DNA from: JBHIBD01 sp046758865
GTDB lineage: Bacteria; Planctomycetota; Brocadiia; Brocadiales; Bathyanammoxibiaceae
Length of the DNA: 37,366 bases
Direction of reading: 5' to 3'
Assembly (NCBI GenBank): GCA_046758865.1
Contig: JBHIBD010000015.1
Location: 1-37,366 of the forward strand
Positions within the stretch are counted from its first letter, which is position 1, and each line of letters begins with the position of its first letter. The translations under genes were made by a program, and so were the position numbers. This document shows, in pieces, positions 8,601 to 15,794 of this stretch. The notes below the pieces were generated by a model. It was given only the letters and a program-made list of their open reading frames with translations, had not been told where the DNA came from and made no database searches.

Positions 8601-9274
8601 TAAGCTTCCATCCGCTGCTTAAACTAAAAGAACTCCTCGGGGAATATTCTACGACCACAACATCAAGCCTTCGGGAATCATCAGAGGGCGATGAAGTTAC
8701 AGTTGCTGGCATAATCGCAGCGATGAAGAAAACGACGACAAGAAAAGGTGACCCCATGGCCTACCTCGTCATTGAAGACTTGGAAGGCCAGACAGAATGT
8801 CTTGTGTTCAAAAAGGAATTGACGAATAACGACAACGTACTGAAAAAGGATGAAGTGGTACTGGTAAAAGGGAGAGTTATTTTACGCAATGGCCGACCAT
8901 CCTTGAAGGTCTCAGGAGTAACCCGGTTGGATAGTGTAAAAGAAAACACGCGGGACAAGGCAACAGACGCAGTCGCGTTAACCACAAAAGAGAAAACATC
9001 TAATCTACAAAAAGTGGGTGCCGCTATTAGCTTGGAGTGTTCCACCGTTGAGGGCCCGATGCTCTCTCAGTTAAGGGATGTCCTTTCTACCCACCGTGGT
9101 AACTGCCCTGTCGTGTTGGAACTTTTGGGCCAGAACGGAGAGAGGACCAGAATAAGGGTTAACAAGAGATTCTTTATCTCCCTAACGGAGGACTTCAAGC
9201 TGGCCTTGGAAGACCTCCTGGGCCCTGGCCACCTGCGTTATTTAACCAAGACCTCAAATTCCTCAGGCCAGTAA
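5672..9274 (+). CDS. dnaE: DNA polymerase III subunit alpha (DnaE)
   Basis: This is the replicative polymerase catalytic subunit, of normal length for DnaE (1200 residues). An N-terminal PHP domain opens with FIHLHVHSEYSLLDG (5-19). The palm contains GRGSGAGSLVAYVL and PDLDVDF (396-402), whose Asp397 and Asp399 bind the catalytic metals. The third Asp lies in VVTTQFDD. After the thumb and fingers comes QLSLF at 910-914, an excellent match to a beta-clamp binding motif. A C-terminal OB fold follows (VTVAGIIAAMKKTTTRKG...). The linker between the clamp motif and the GFYVSFHPL segment holds an unusual CPACR. The start is ATG 5672, with AAAAGG about 12 bases upstream and a good promoter just ahead. 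Confidence 0.97.
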   Translation: MSNGFIHLHVHSEYSLLDGACRINDLINRAKDLGMGALALTDHSNMYGAIEFYNRARQVGIKPIIGYEAYIAPNGRFERNPRSKEVLYHLTLLVKNHTGYQNLLKLATSAHLEGFYYKPRIDKDLLKDHSDGLIALSGCMKSEINHLLSKDCPGDAERAAAVYRELFGNGNFFLEVQNNDIPEQIKLLEGAIKIGRKLDIPLLATNDIHYMSQDDHEAHDVLLCINTGKLVEDLNRLRFATREFYFKSQEEMLERFREVPGAVENTLAVAEECNLELKLGQLHLPKYHPPDGMTNSQFLRSLCEKGAIERFGAISDNVHKRLNHELKVIEETGFVDYFLIVWDFVNFAHENRIMTSGRGSGAGSLVAYVLKITNIDPLEHDLLFERFLNAERISMPDLDVDFCAEGREKVIDYARKKYGGDQHVAQIITFGTMKAKAVVRDVGRAMNIPLAEVDQVAKLIPATPGITLAQALRQEPGLEKLYNSDKRIQRLFDISSKLEGLARHASTHAAGVVISEEPLTNYVPLAKNGNVVTTQFDDVTLVEQIGLLKADFLGVRKFTVIDKTLKLIKDTTGEEIDLTKIPMDDKKTYELLSRGDVKGVFQVETSRGFRELLSKLKPNKFTDIMPLMALYRPGPLQSGMVDSFINCRHGRERPNYLHHSLEPLLKETYGIILYQEQVMRIANKLGNFTLNKADNLRKAMGKKKPEVMKRYRNQFIPGAVKNGIPEKTAGDIFDLMEHFAGYGFNKSHSAAYAVITYQTAYLKANYPTQYMTALMSCEKQNTDKIVSYIEDCRRMDIEVLPPCVNESQENFTMIAQGKMRFGLGAIKNVGSKAIESILQSRDNEGRFSCRHDFYQRIDSRLVNRQVIESLIKAGCFDSLPGHRAEHIDASVLDCELRIAEDQRQQRLKRQLSLFGTAAGLEGQPSSEQSDGPTTLKTAVGARRYVECPACRIASPNVPKWTEKESLHHEKSVLGFYVSFHPLLKLKELLGEYSTTTTSSLRESSEGDEVTVAGIIAAMKKTTTRKGDPMAYLVIEDLEGQTECLVFKKELTNNDNVLKKDEVVLVKGRVILRNGRPSLKVSGVTRLDSVKENTRDKATDAVALTTKEKTSNLQKVGAAISLECSTVEGPMLSQLRDVLSTHRGNCPVVLELLGQNGERTRIRVNKRFFISLTEDFKLALEDLLGPGHLRYLTKTSNSSGQ

Positions 9275-9312
9275 ATAGGCCCACATATAGTCTTCATCAA
9301 TGCTATAAGCTG

Positions 9313-9341
9313 TTGATACTCCCTCCCGACTATGTTAAAAT
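9313..9341 (+). promoter_or_regulatory. Sigma70-type promoter for the double-NDK gene
   Basis: TTGATA (9313-9318) and TAAAAT (9336-9341) are 17 bases apart, each with five of six consensus matches. The expected start near 9348 leaves a leader of about 47 bases before ATG 9395. Confidence 0.5.
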
Positions 9342-9394
9342 TTATTTGGTTCTGAGACGTTACGAGTAATTAAAAGCATTTATGGAAAACGGCA

Positions 9395-10597
9395 ATGAAG
9401 AGCGAATTAGCCTACGTACTGATAACACCTTATAGCCTTATCAAGAGCAGGACAGGCGGTATCATAGGGCGGCTTCTTTCCCTGGGGAACCTGGAGCTTG
9501 TAGGGGCCAGGATGTATGCACCCAGCGATGAATTTGTGGACCGCTACTGTGCTACCATCGAGGCCCAAAACATGGAGCCATACTTGAAAGAGGCCTTTAT
9601 AAATTATATGAATGACTATTTCCGCAGAGACAATCGCTTCGGCGTCTCCAACCGTACCATGCTCATGCTCTTCCGGGGCCCCAATGCTGTAAAATCGTTG
9701 AAGGAAGACGTGGTTGGGTCTGTTGACTATGTGAGAGGCGATACAGTAAGGGGCACCTACGGGGACTACATTGAAGGAAGAGATGGAAAGATAGAATACT
9801 TTGAGCCGGCCGTGCTCACCGCCCCGGATGAGGAGACCAATAAGAAACAGCTCGCCCTCCTGGCAGAGTATGCCGCCTCCGACGGTGGTGTCCTGGAGCA
9901 TGTAGTTAAATTTCCAGAAGGGGAAGAACCTGAAACCACGCTGGTAATCATAAAACCGGAAAACTTCCTTAGGCACAGCTCTCGTCCGGGCAACATTATA
10001 GACCTGTTCTCTCGTGGAGGCCTGTTCATCGTAGGGGCAAAGCTGCTGCGCATGGATATTGCGCGGGCAGAGATGTTCTACCTGCCAGTAAAAGAAGTAC
10101 TAAGGGAGAGACTCAAACCCAGTGTGGCCAAAAAGCTTGGTGAATCCCTCAGCCACACATTCGACTTCCCTCTGGAGAATAAGATATTAGACAAGTTGGC
10201 GGATGATTTAAAGGATTTAAATGCCCAATGTGAGTTCAACCGTATTGTAGGGCACATGACTGGGATAAACCCTTCAAGCGTCACAACCCCAAAGGATAGA
10301 AAGAAGCCAGGCACCGCAAAGTGTCTCGCACTCCTATATCGTGGGATAAATGCAATAGACAAGATACGAACGATATTGGGTGTTACTGACCCCAGCAAGG
10401 CCGCTGACGTCACGGTTAGGGGCATATATGGCTACGACCTGATGAGGAACGCTGCGCATGCGTCCGACTCCCCGGAGAACGCCGAGAGGGAACGCAAGAT
10501 AGTAGGCCTCTGGGATAAAGATGTTTACGGTCTAAAATTTCCTTGGCAGTGTGAGGAGAAGGATTTGATCGAGGCGTATCTGGCGGGAAGGCTGTAG
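9395..10597 (+). CDS. Fused double nucleoside diphosphate kinase-fold protein
   Basis: The 400-residue protein looks like two NDK folds in tandem. The N-terminal half (about 5-125) keeps the family outline (LITPYSLIKSRTGGIIGRL, then LMLFRGPNAVKSL) but lacks the active-site histidine motif. The C-terminal half starts at TTLVIIKPENF (181-191) and ends with NAAHASDS (352-359), the NDK active-site signature, with His355 as the phosphate-carrying residue. Between them it has an insert of about 80 residues (230-310) that ordinary 140-150-residue NDKs lack. A nucleotide kinase role is therefore possible only in the second half, and the first half may be regulatory. ATG 9395 is the start. The next gene follows with no gap. 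Confidence 0.8.
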   Translation: MKSELAYVLITPYSLIKSRTGGIIGRLLSLGNLELVGARMYAPSDEFVDRYCATIEAQNMEPYLKEAFINYMNDYFRRDNRFGVSNRTMLMLFRGPNAVKSLKEDVVGSVDYVRGDTVRGTYGDYIEGRDGKIEYFEPAVLTAPDEETNKKQLALLAEYAASDGGVLEHVVKFPEGEEPETTLVIIKPENFLRHSSRPGNIIDLFSRGGLFIVGAKLLRMDIARAEMFYLPVKEVLRERLKPSVAKKLGESLSHTFDFPLENKILDKLADDLKDLNAQCEFNRIVGHMTGINPSSVTTPKDRKKPGTAKCLALLYRGINAIDKIRTILGVTDPSKAADVTVRGIYGYDLMRNAAHASDSPENAERERKIVGLWDKDVYGLKFPWQCEEKDLIEAYLAGRL

Positions 10598-11248
10598 GTG
10601 AAGATAGAGAGATTAAGTGTCGGGCCACTTGAGGCCTGTTGCTATGTGGTCATAAATGAAGACACGAAAGAGGCGCTGATCATAGACCCCGGCGGTGACC
10701 ACGAGAGAATAATAGCCTTCATAAAGAAAAACGCCCTTGTCCCAAAACTTCTGATAAATACCCACGGCCACGGCGACCATATCGGGGCAAATAGAGAGAT
10801 CAGAGAGGCCTTTCCCGAGGTAAAAATTGCCATACACCAGGATGACGAGGCGTGCCTGACACACCCCTCCAAGAACCTGTCATTCCTGGGAGGCTTTTTA
10901 CTCAAGTCCCCGCCTGCGGATATAGTACTCAAGGAAGGGGATAAGATAGGAATAAGTGGTATAGAGCTAGGGGTAATCCACACGCCGGGCCACACCCCAG
11001 GCGGTATTTGCCTCCTCGGCAGGTCTACCGCAGACAATAGACCCGCTATCCTTTTTTCCGGGGACAGCCTGTTTCAAGGAGGCATAGGCAGAACAGACCT
11101 TCCTGGAGGTGATTTCACTGCCCTCATCGAGTCCTTACAGAGAAAAATCCTCACCCTTGAAGGAAGGACAGTAGTGTATCCTGGGCACGGCCCCACGACA
11201 ACTATAGAAGAGGAGAGAAAGAATAACCCCTTCCTGCAATCTACCTGA
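10598..11248 (+). CDS. Metallo-beta-lactamase-fold hydrolase (glyoxalase II-like)
   Basis: This is a compact 216-residue MBL-fold enzyme of the GloB/YcbL type. The metal site is visible as THGHGDH (55-61), HTPGHTPGG near 128-136, the bridging Asp in SGDSLFQGGIGRTDLPGGD, and a last His in YPGHGP. The family hydrolyses thioesters such as S-lactoylglutathione, but the exact substrate cannot be read from sequence. The GTG start is the base after the stop of the double-NDK gene, so the two are co-transcribed and probably co-translated. The 3' end overlaps the convergent small gene by eight bases. Confidence 0.87.
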   Translation: MKIERLSVGPLEACCYVVINEDTKEALIIDPGGDHERIIAFIKKNALVPKLLINTHGHGDHIGANREIREAFPEVKIAIHQDDEACLTHPSKNLSFLGGFLLKSPPADIVLKEGDKIGISGIELGVIHTPGHTPGGICLLGRSTADNRPAILFSGDSLFQGGIGRTDLPGGDFTALIESLQRKILTLEGRTVVYPGHGPTTTIEEERKNNPFLQST

Positions 11249-11444
11249 TTTTTATCTTCTTTGGTGGCCCCTTTGGCTGTCGCTTCTCCTCGAGCCAGCC
11301 AATAGCCTCGTCCAATAGGTTGTTAACGCTAAGGCTCTTACCAGCCTCTAGAAGCTCAACGCCTGCACCAGCCATATGCCTGGCAAAGCTCGTCTTCCAG
11401 AAGCGGACCATAATACGGTCACAGACACCTTGTGGTTCAGCCAT
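11241..11444 (-). CDS. Small conserved-looking protein coupled to the ArsA/Get3-like gene
   Basis: I do not recognise this 67-residue protein. It has a basic helical middle (DRIMVRFWKTSFARHMAGAG), a helix SVNNLLDEAIGWLEEK and a lysine-rich tail. It is probably real because ATG 11444 is preceded at eight bases by a strong GGAGG (11453-11457) and overlaps the end of the upstream ATPase gene by eight bases, the normal picture of a coupled operon gene. An upstream TTG (11459) would lie in the ribosome-binding site and is rejected. It could be a partner or regulator of the ATPase. It has no signal peptide or membrane segment. Confidence 0.65.
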   Translation of the reverse strand: MAEPQGVCDRIMVRFWKTSFARHMAGAGVELLEAGKSLSVNNLLDEAIGWLEEKRQPKGPPKKIKIR

Positions 11445-12615
11445 TTTTTGTACCTCCAAAGACTATGTTCAATCTCTTACCGTCTAATTTTGCCTCCCTC
11501 AGTTCTTCTGACACCACTGACCGCGGAAGGATAATATTCCTACGGAAATTGCCCAACTTTATTATGAGTTCGTTGCCGTGCACCCACATTTCCAGGTCCT
11601 TTTTCTCAGTGAAGGGTAGATGGAGTGAAATAAGGTAGCTACCATTTTTCTGCTCCAAGGTGATGGGACGTTCTGAGACTAGAACCTCTGTGGGGTCACT
11701 AAACTTGTATAGCTCCTTTGCCATGCCGCGTAGACGCTGAAAGCCCACCACCTCTTCGTCCCTGAAGCTGGCCTTTAATATGGGCAGCGGCGCAAAGCCC
11801 TCTTCTATCTCCTTGAGATGTTTGGCCTGGATGGCCTGCCACTTGTGGAGGTAGGTGCCTGCTACCCCGGTGGGGAACACCCGATTTACAATGGCTGCGT
11901 CCACAGGAAACCCGAACAGGTTCAGATAAGAATAGGCCCTCTGGGACTCCTTGTAGACCATCTTCTCGGGGTTCATTACTAACCTCATTGAAGAGACCTT
12001 TTCGTCAATCAAGACGTCTTTTACACCCTCTATGTGCTTATACAGCTCCTCAATACTGCCGTATATATCGTCGGTTGGCAGGTCAACCTCCACCATAGGA
12101 TTTATCACCGGCCTTACCATCTTCATTATCTTTCGCTCAATATGGAAGAACTTTTCCATATACCATTCGGCAATATCAGGGAAGCTGAGGAGCCTCATTG
12201 TTGAGGCCGTTGGGGAGCAGTCCACCAGGGCGACATCGAACTCCTTTTTGTCATAAAAGCCCTTTAGCCTGAGGAGGCTGAAGAGCTCCTCCATCCCAGG
12301 GAATACAGCAAACTCCTCTGCAATTATATCGTTAAACCCGGCAACCTTTATCAGATTCTGTTTGATGAAGACCTGTATCCTACCCCAATTTCTCTTCAAC
12401 TCCTCGTGTATGTCTATCTCCAGGGCAAAGAGATTATCTCTCAGGCGCTTGGGTTTACTTCCGATGGTTATATTGAAGGAGTCTGCCAGACTGTGGGCAG
12501 GGTCTGTGCTCATAACGATGGTCTTATAACCCAGGTCTGAACATCTCACAGCGGTGGCAGCGGTTACGCTGGTTTTTCCTACACCACCCTTACCAGTAAA
12601 GAGTATTATCCTCAA
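11437..12615 (-). CDS. ArsA/Get3-family ATPase with C-terminal Hsp20-like domain (Get3d-like)
   Basis: This is a 392-residue SIMIBI-class ATPase. It has the deviant Walker A GKGGVGKT (8-15), switch I STDPAHSLADSF (36-47) and switch II DCSPTAST (132-139). About residues 325-390 form a short beta-rich domain (LISLHLPF, LEMWVHGNELIIKLG, RRNIILPR) resembling alpha-crystallin/Hsp20. That layout matches the Get3d branch known from cyanobacteria and chloroplasts rather than the arsenite pump ArsA. The zinc-binding CxxC of eukaryotic Get3 is absent, and no arsenic gene lies nearby. A chaperone or protein-targeting role is inferred, not shown. The start is TTG 12615, supported by a full AGGAGGT five bases upstream. 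A small gene follows it. Confidence 0.85.
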   Translation of the reverse strand: MRIILFTGKGGVGKTSVTAATAVRCSDLGYKTIVMSTDPAHSLADSFNITIGSKPKRLRDNLFALEIDIHEELKRNWGRIQVFIKQNLIKVAGFNDIIAEEFAVFPGMEELFSLLRLKGFYDKKEFDVALVDCSPTASTMRLLSFPDIAEWYMEKFFHIERKIMKMVRPVINPMVEVDLPTDDIYGSIEELYKHIEGVKDVLIDEKVSSMRLVMNPEKMVYKESQRAYSYLNLFGFPVDAAIVNRVFPTGVAGTYLHKWQAIQAKHLKEIEEGFAPLPILKASFRDEEVVGFQRLRGMAKELYKFSDPTEVLVSERPITLEQKNGSYLISLHLPFTEKKDLEMWVHGNELIIKLGNFRRNIILPRSVVSEELREAKLDGKRLNIVFGGTKNG

Positions 12616-12620
12616 TAAAT

Positions 12621-12627
12621 ACCTCCT
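12621..12627 (-). promoter_or_regulatory. Strong Shine-Dalgarno site that fixes a TTG start
   Basis: AGGAGGT on the minus strand lies five bases before the TTG at 12615-12613. It is one of the best ribosome-binding sites in the window and justifies the rare start codon of the Get3d-like ATPase. Confidence 0.75.
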
Positions 12628-12668
12628 ACGCCTGCTAATGATTAATCAAAAAAACTTTTAGAAACTCT

Positions 12669-12696
12669 ATTTTAACGGCGGAATAGAGCAAGTCAA
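12669..12696 (-). promoter_or_regulatory. Promoter for the Get3d-like ATPase gene
   Basis: On the minus strand TTGACT (12696-12691) and TAAAAT (12674-12669) are 16 bases apart, each with five of six matches. The -35 box begins just after the rnr stop codon. The expected transcription start near 12662 leaves a leader of about 47 bases. Confidence 0.5.
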
Positions 12697-12698
12697 TC

Positions 12699-14864
12699 CT
12701 AATCAACCCTGACGAAGTCCACCTCCCTTTTCAGGAAATCAATCCTCTCAATCTTGACCTTTATCTCGTTTCCCACGCAGTATGTCTTACCGCGCCTACC
12801 TACCAGCGCCAACCTCTTTCTGTCCAGCTTATAGAAATCATCAACAAGGTTGCGAACATGGATGAGCCCGTCCAGCAGAAACTCCTTTAACTGGACGAAG
12901 AGTCCGAATTCCTCCACCCCAGTGATTACCCCCTCCATCACCTCTTCGCGCCTGTCCTCCAGGTAGCGGAGGAGCTTTAGCTTTGTTATCTCTCGTTCGG
13001 CCTCTTCGGCCCTCCTCTCGGTAATGGAGCAGTGGTCTGCCCAGGTCTCAAGGTTTTGCTCCCACTTGTTCCATATTTCATCTGGCCTGCGTCCAATGGA
13101 GAGATGTTCATCCAGTACCCTGTGTACTATTAGGTCAGGGTAGCGCCTGATTGGGGAGGTAAAGTGGGTATAATAATCCATAGCCAGACCATAGTGAGGT
13201 CCCCATACGCCCGTGTACTGGGCACGCTTGAGCGACCTTAGGAGTGCCAGGTTGACCGTGTAGGACTCCGGTTTGTCTTTCACTTTATTCAAGAGTTTCT
13301 GCAGGTCGCCTTTCTTGAAGGGATTGACCTTAACTCCTTCCAATGCGTTCACGAATTCGGCAAAATCCCACATCTCCTCCTCATCTGGTTCCGGATGCAC
13401 TCTGTAGAAATAAGGTAGCTTTTTCTCGTGCATAAATCTTGCAACTGCTTCATTAGCTGCTAGCATAAACTCTTCGACAATCTCATGAGGGAGGTCCCTT
13501 TCCACTTTCTCGACGGTTACTACTCTGCCCGCGTCGTCCAGCCTCAGAGAGACCTCCGGCAGGTCCAATTCCAGCGCTCCCCGCCCCATCCTCCTGGCTA
13601 AGAGTATCTCAGCAAGCCCTGCCATGAGGAGGTGCATCTCTCTCAATTCCTTTGAGATGCCGACCAAGGTGGTCTCATCACCGGCGATTATAAGGCCAGC
13701 CTCTTTATAAGTTAGGCTTTTGTTTACGTTTATGACAGAGTGTACGATTTGGGACGATACAAACTCCCCTTCTGGACTGTATTCCAATAAAACGCTCTTG
13801 GTAAGCCTGTCCTCACCCTCCTTTAAGCTACAGACCCCTTCGGAAAGGGGCGTGGGGAGCATGGGGACGACCTGGCCGGGGAAGTAAACGCTAGTGCCCC
13901 TTTTTCTTGCCTCCTCATCAAGTACAGAATCTGGCCGCACGTAGTATGATACATCGGCGACATGCACCCCCAGGTGCCAGTGGCCCTTTTGGTCTTTCTT
14001 GATAGATATGGCGTCATCAAAATCCTTGGCATCCTCTGGGTCTATGGTAATTGTTATTTCCCCTCTCAGGTCCAGCCGGCGTTGATACTCATCCTTTGGT
14101 ATCATTTGTGATAATCTGTTTGCCTCGTCCTCGATATCGGGTTTAAACTTATGAGGTAATTGGAATTGGTAAACAACGGAGAGTACATCTACCATCGGGT
14201 CGCCGTCCTGCCCCAGTACCTCAATCACCATTCCCTCGGGTGCCAGGTGTCTGGAGGGCCACTGTGTGACCTTAACAATTACCTTCTGCCCCACCTGCGC
14301 ACCGGCGGTGTCGTCGTCCGCCACGTAGACGTCTCTGAATAGGCAGGGATTGTCCGGGGCCACATAGCCCAGACGCCTGGTCTTCTCGAAGGTTCCGATT
14401 ATTGTCTCATTAACGTGTTCTAGCACATTCACTATTTGGCCGGATGCGGACCTTTTCCTACCCCTGCCCCACCTGCGGCCCCGGCCACGACCACGGCCAA
14501 AGATTCGGGCAGCGGTCGCCTTAGGCAGGCGCACCGCCACCGTATCACCGTGCATGGCCTCACCCATGTCCTCCTCGCCAACATAGACATCGTGCCCTCC
14601 GTCTTTTAGTGGAACCACAAATCCGTAACCCCTGGGACTGCACTTAAGCGTGCCTACCATCAAGTTGACTTTCGAGGGAATGGCATACTGCTCTTGCTTT
14701 ATCTGCACAATGTCCCCCTGGAGCTCCAGACTGCGCAGGAGGCAGAGAAAGGTCCCCTGCTCCTTGCCTGGAATCCCAAAATGCTCTGCCAACTCCTCAG
14801 CATTCATGGGACGGTAGCGCCTACTACCCAGGAATTTGATTATGTCACGGGCTTCTGGCATCAT
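12699..14864 (-). CDS. rnr: Ribonuclease R (RNase II/R family 3'-5' exoribonuclease)
   Basis: RNase R degrades structured RNA from the 3' end. The 721-residue protein has an N-terminal winged-helix region (about 5-65) and cold-shock domains containing SPRGYGFV (76-83) and RRLGYVAP. The RNB catalytic core has TITIDPEDAKDFDD (271-284), whose acidic residues bind metal, followed by HVADVSYYV. A C-terminal S1 domain lies at about 640-718 (GVITGVEEFGLFVQL). Unlike E. coli RNase R, which has a basic C-terminal tail, this one carries an arginine/glycine-rich stretch inside the cold-shock region (123-138, GRGRGRGRRWGRGRKR), possibly an RNA-binding loop. Two ATGs (14864, 14861) begin the gene and neither has a clear ribosome-binding site. 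The promoter was not identified. Confidence 0.94.
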   Translation of the reverse strand: MMPEARDIIKFLGSRRYRPMNAEELAEHFGIPGKEQGTFLCLLRSLELQGDIVQIKQEQYAIPSKVNLMVGTLKCSPRGYGFVVPLKDGGHDVYVGEEDMGEAMHGDTVAVRLPKATAARIFGRGRGRGRRWGRGRKRSASGQIVNVLEHVNETIIGTFEKTRRLGYVAPDNPCLFRDVYVADDDTAGAQVGQKVIVKVTQWPSRHLAPEGMVIEVLGQDGDPMVDVLSVVYQFQLPHKFKPDIEDEANRLSQMIPKDEYQRRLDLRGEITITIDPEDAKDFDDAISIKKDQKGHWHLGVHVADVSYYVRPDSVLDEEARKRGTSVYFPGQVVPMLPTPLSEGVCSLKEGEDRLTKSVLLEYSPEGEFVSSQIVHSVINVNKSLTYKEAGLIIAGDETTLVGISKELREMHLLMAGLAEILLARRMGRGALELDLPEVSLRLDDAGRVVTVEKVERDLPHEIVEEFMLAANEAVARFMHEKKLPYFYRVHPEPDEEEMWDFAEFVNALEGVKVNPFKKGDLQKLLNKVKDKPESYTVNLALLRSLKRAQYTGVWGPHYGLAMDYYTHFTSPIRRYPDLIVHRVLDEHLSIGRRPDEIWNKWEQNLETWADHCSITERRAEEAEREITKLKLLRYLEDRREEVMEGVITGVEEFGLFVQLKEFLLDGLIHVRNLVDDFYKLDRKRLALVGRRGKTYCVGNEIKVKIERIDFLKREVDFVRVD

Positions 14865-14950
14865 GGTACGAATACAAAACTGGAGCTTAGTTCTTTAGTA
14901 ATAAAAGGTTACAATGATTTTACCACACCTCCATTTTAGATAAAAGCGAA

Positions 14951-14979
14951 TTCCCTAATAATTATGCGGAGTATATAAT
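14951..14979 (+). promoter_or_regulatory. Possible promoter for the DUF72 gene
   Basis: A perfect TATAAT (14974-14979) stands 35 bases before ATG 15015. The best -35 at 17 bases spacing, TTCCCT (14951-14956), is poor, so the assignment depends mainly on the -10 box. Confidence 0.35.
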
Positions 14980-15014
14980 GGGGGGCAGGCTGGAATGCCT
15001 GGGACGTAATATCT

Positions 15015-15794
15015 ATGGGGAAAGCAAGAACAACACGCAAAAAGGCCAGGGCCTTTGTGGGGACAAGTGGCTTTATGTACAGTCACTGGGGTAACGGTGT
15101 ATTTTACCCCAAAAAACTGCCCCAGAGAGAGTGGCTGGAATTCTATGTTGAGCACTTCAACACAGTTGAACTAAATGTAGTATTCTACAGGCTGCCATCG
15201 GAAGATGCCTTCAGGTCATGGTATAGGAGGACGCCCAAAGATTTCAGGTTTGCCCTCAAGGGCAGTAGGTTCATAACCCATATAAAGAGGCTGAAGGGCT
15301 GCAGTGAGCCCCTTAAGCTCTACTTTAAAAGGGCTCGTCTGCTCAAAGAGAAACTTTCTGTTGTACTCTGGCAGATGCCTCCGAGGTTTAAGAAAGACGC
15401 ACCCAGACTCTGGGACTTTGTGCGCGCTCTAAAAGACTACGGGTCTACGCGCCATGCCTTTGAGTTTAGGGACGCAACCTGGTTTGATGGAGACGTCTAT
15501 GAGATGCTACATAAAGCCGACATGGCCTTATGTATGGCGGATTGGCCCCGCTACGGAGTGAAAATACCGGAGACGGCGAGCATTATCTACCTGCGTAGAC
15601 ACGGTCCTGAGGGCGGCAGACTTTATACCGGATGCTACCCCAAGGCAGACTTGCGGAGAGACGCACGAGAGATAAAGAGGTGGCTCTCAGCGGGCAAAGA
15701 TGTCTATATATATTTTAATAATGACGAACGAGGTTGGGCGGTGAAGAACGCATTGGATGTGAAAAAGTCTATCGAGCGGAGTCGGATTGGTTAG
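15015..15794 (+). CDS. DUF72 (YecE-like) family protein
   Basis: This is a 259-residue member of the DUF72 family, a TIM-barrel-like fold of unknown reaction found widely in bacteria and archaea. Recognisable family features are VGTSGFMYSHWGNGVFYP near the start, EHFNTVELNVVFYRLPS (46-62) and FRFALKGSRFITH. The acidic and aromatic segments HAFEFRDATWF and VYIYFNNDERGWAVKNA come later. The first dozen residues are basic and precede the conserved core. The start ATG 15015 gives the expected length. The 3' end overlaps the convergent hemA by 26 bases, so the two transcripts must be complementary at their ends. It has no operon partner. Confidence 0.85.
   Translation: MGKARTTRKKARAFVGTSGFMYSHWGNGVFYPKKLPQREWLEFYVEHFNTVELNVVFYRLPSEDAFRSWYRRTPKDFRFALKGSRFITHIKRLKGCSEPLKLYFKRARLLKEKLSVVLWQMPPRFKKDAPRLWDFVRALKDYGSTRHAFEFRDATWFDGDVYEMLHKADMALCMADWPRYGVKIPETASIIYLRRHGPEGGRLYTGCYPKADLRRDAREIKRWLSAGKDVYIYFNNDERGWAVKNALDVKKSIERSRIG

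Noticed and set aside
9407..9976. 189-codon minus-strand open frame opposite the double-NDK gene
   Set aside because: It is a mirror frame of a supported gene and has no domain or ribosome-binding site.
11437..12615. Arsenite efflux pump ATPase assignment for the ArsA-like gene
   Set aside because: It has a single ATPase domain with an Hsp20-like C-terminus, lacks metal-binding cysteines and has no arsB, arsC, arsD or arsR neighbour.
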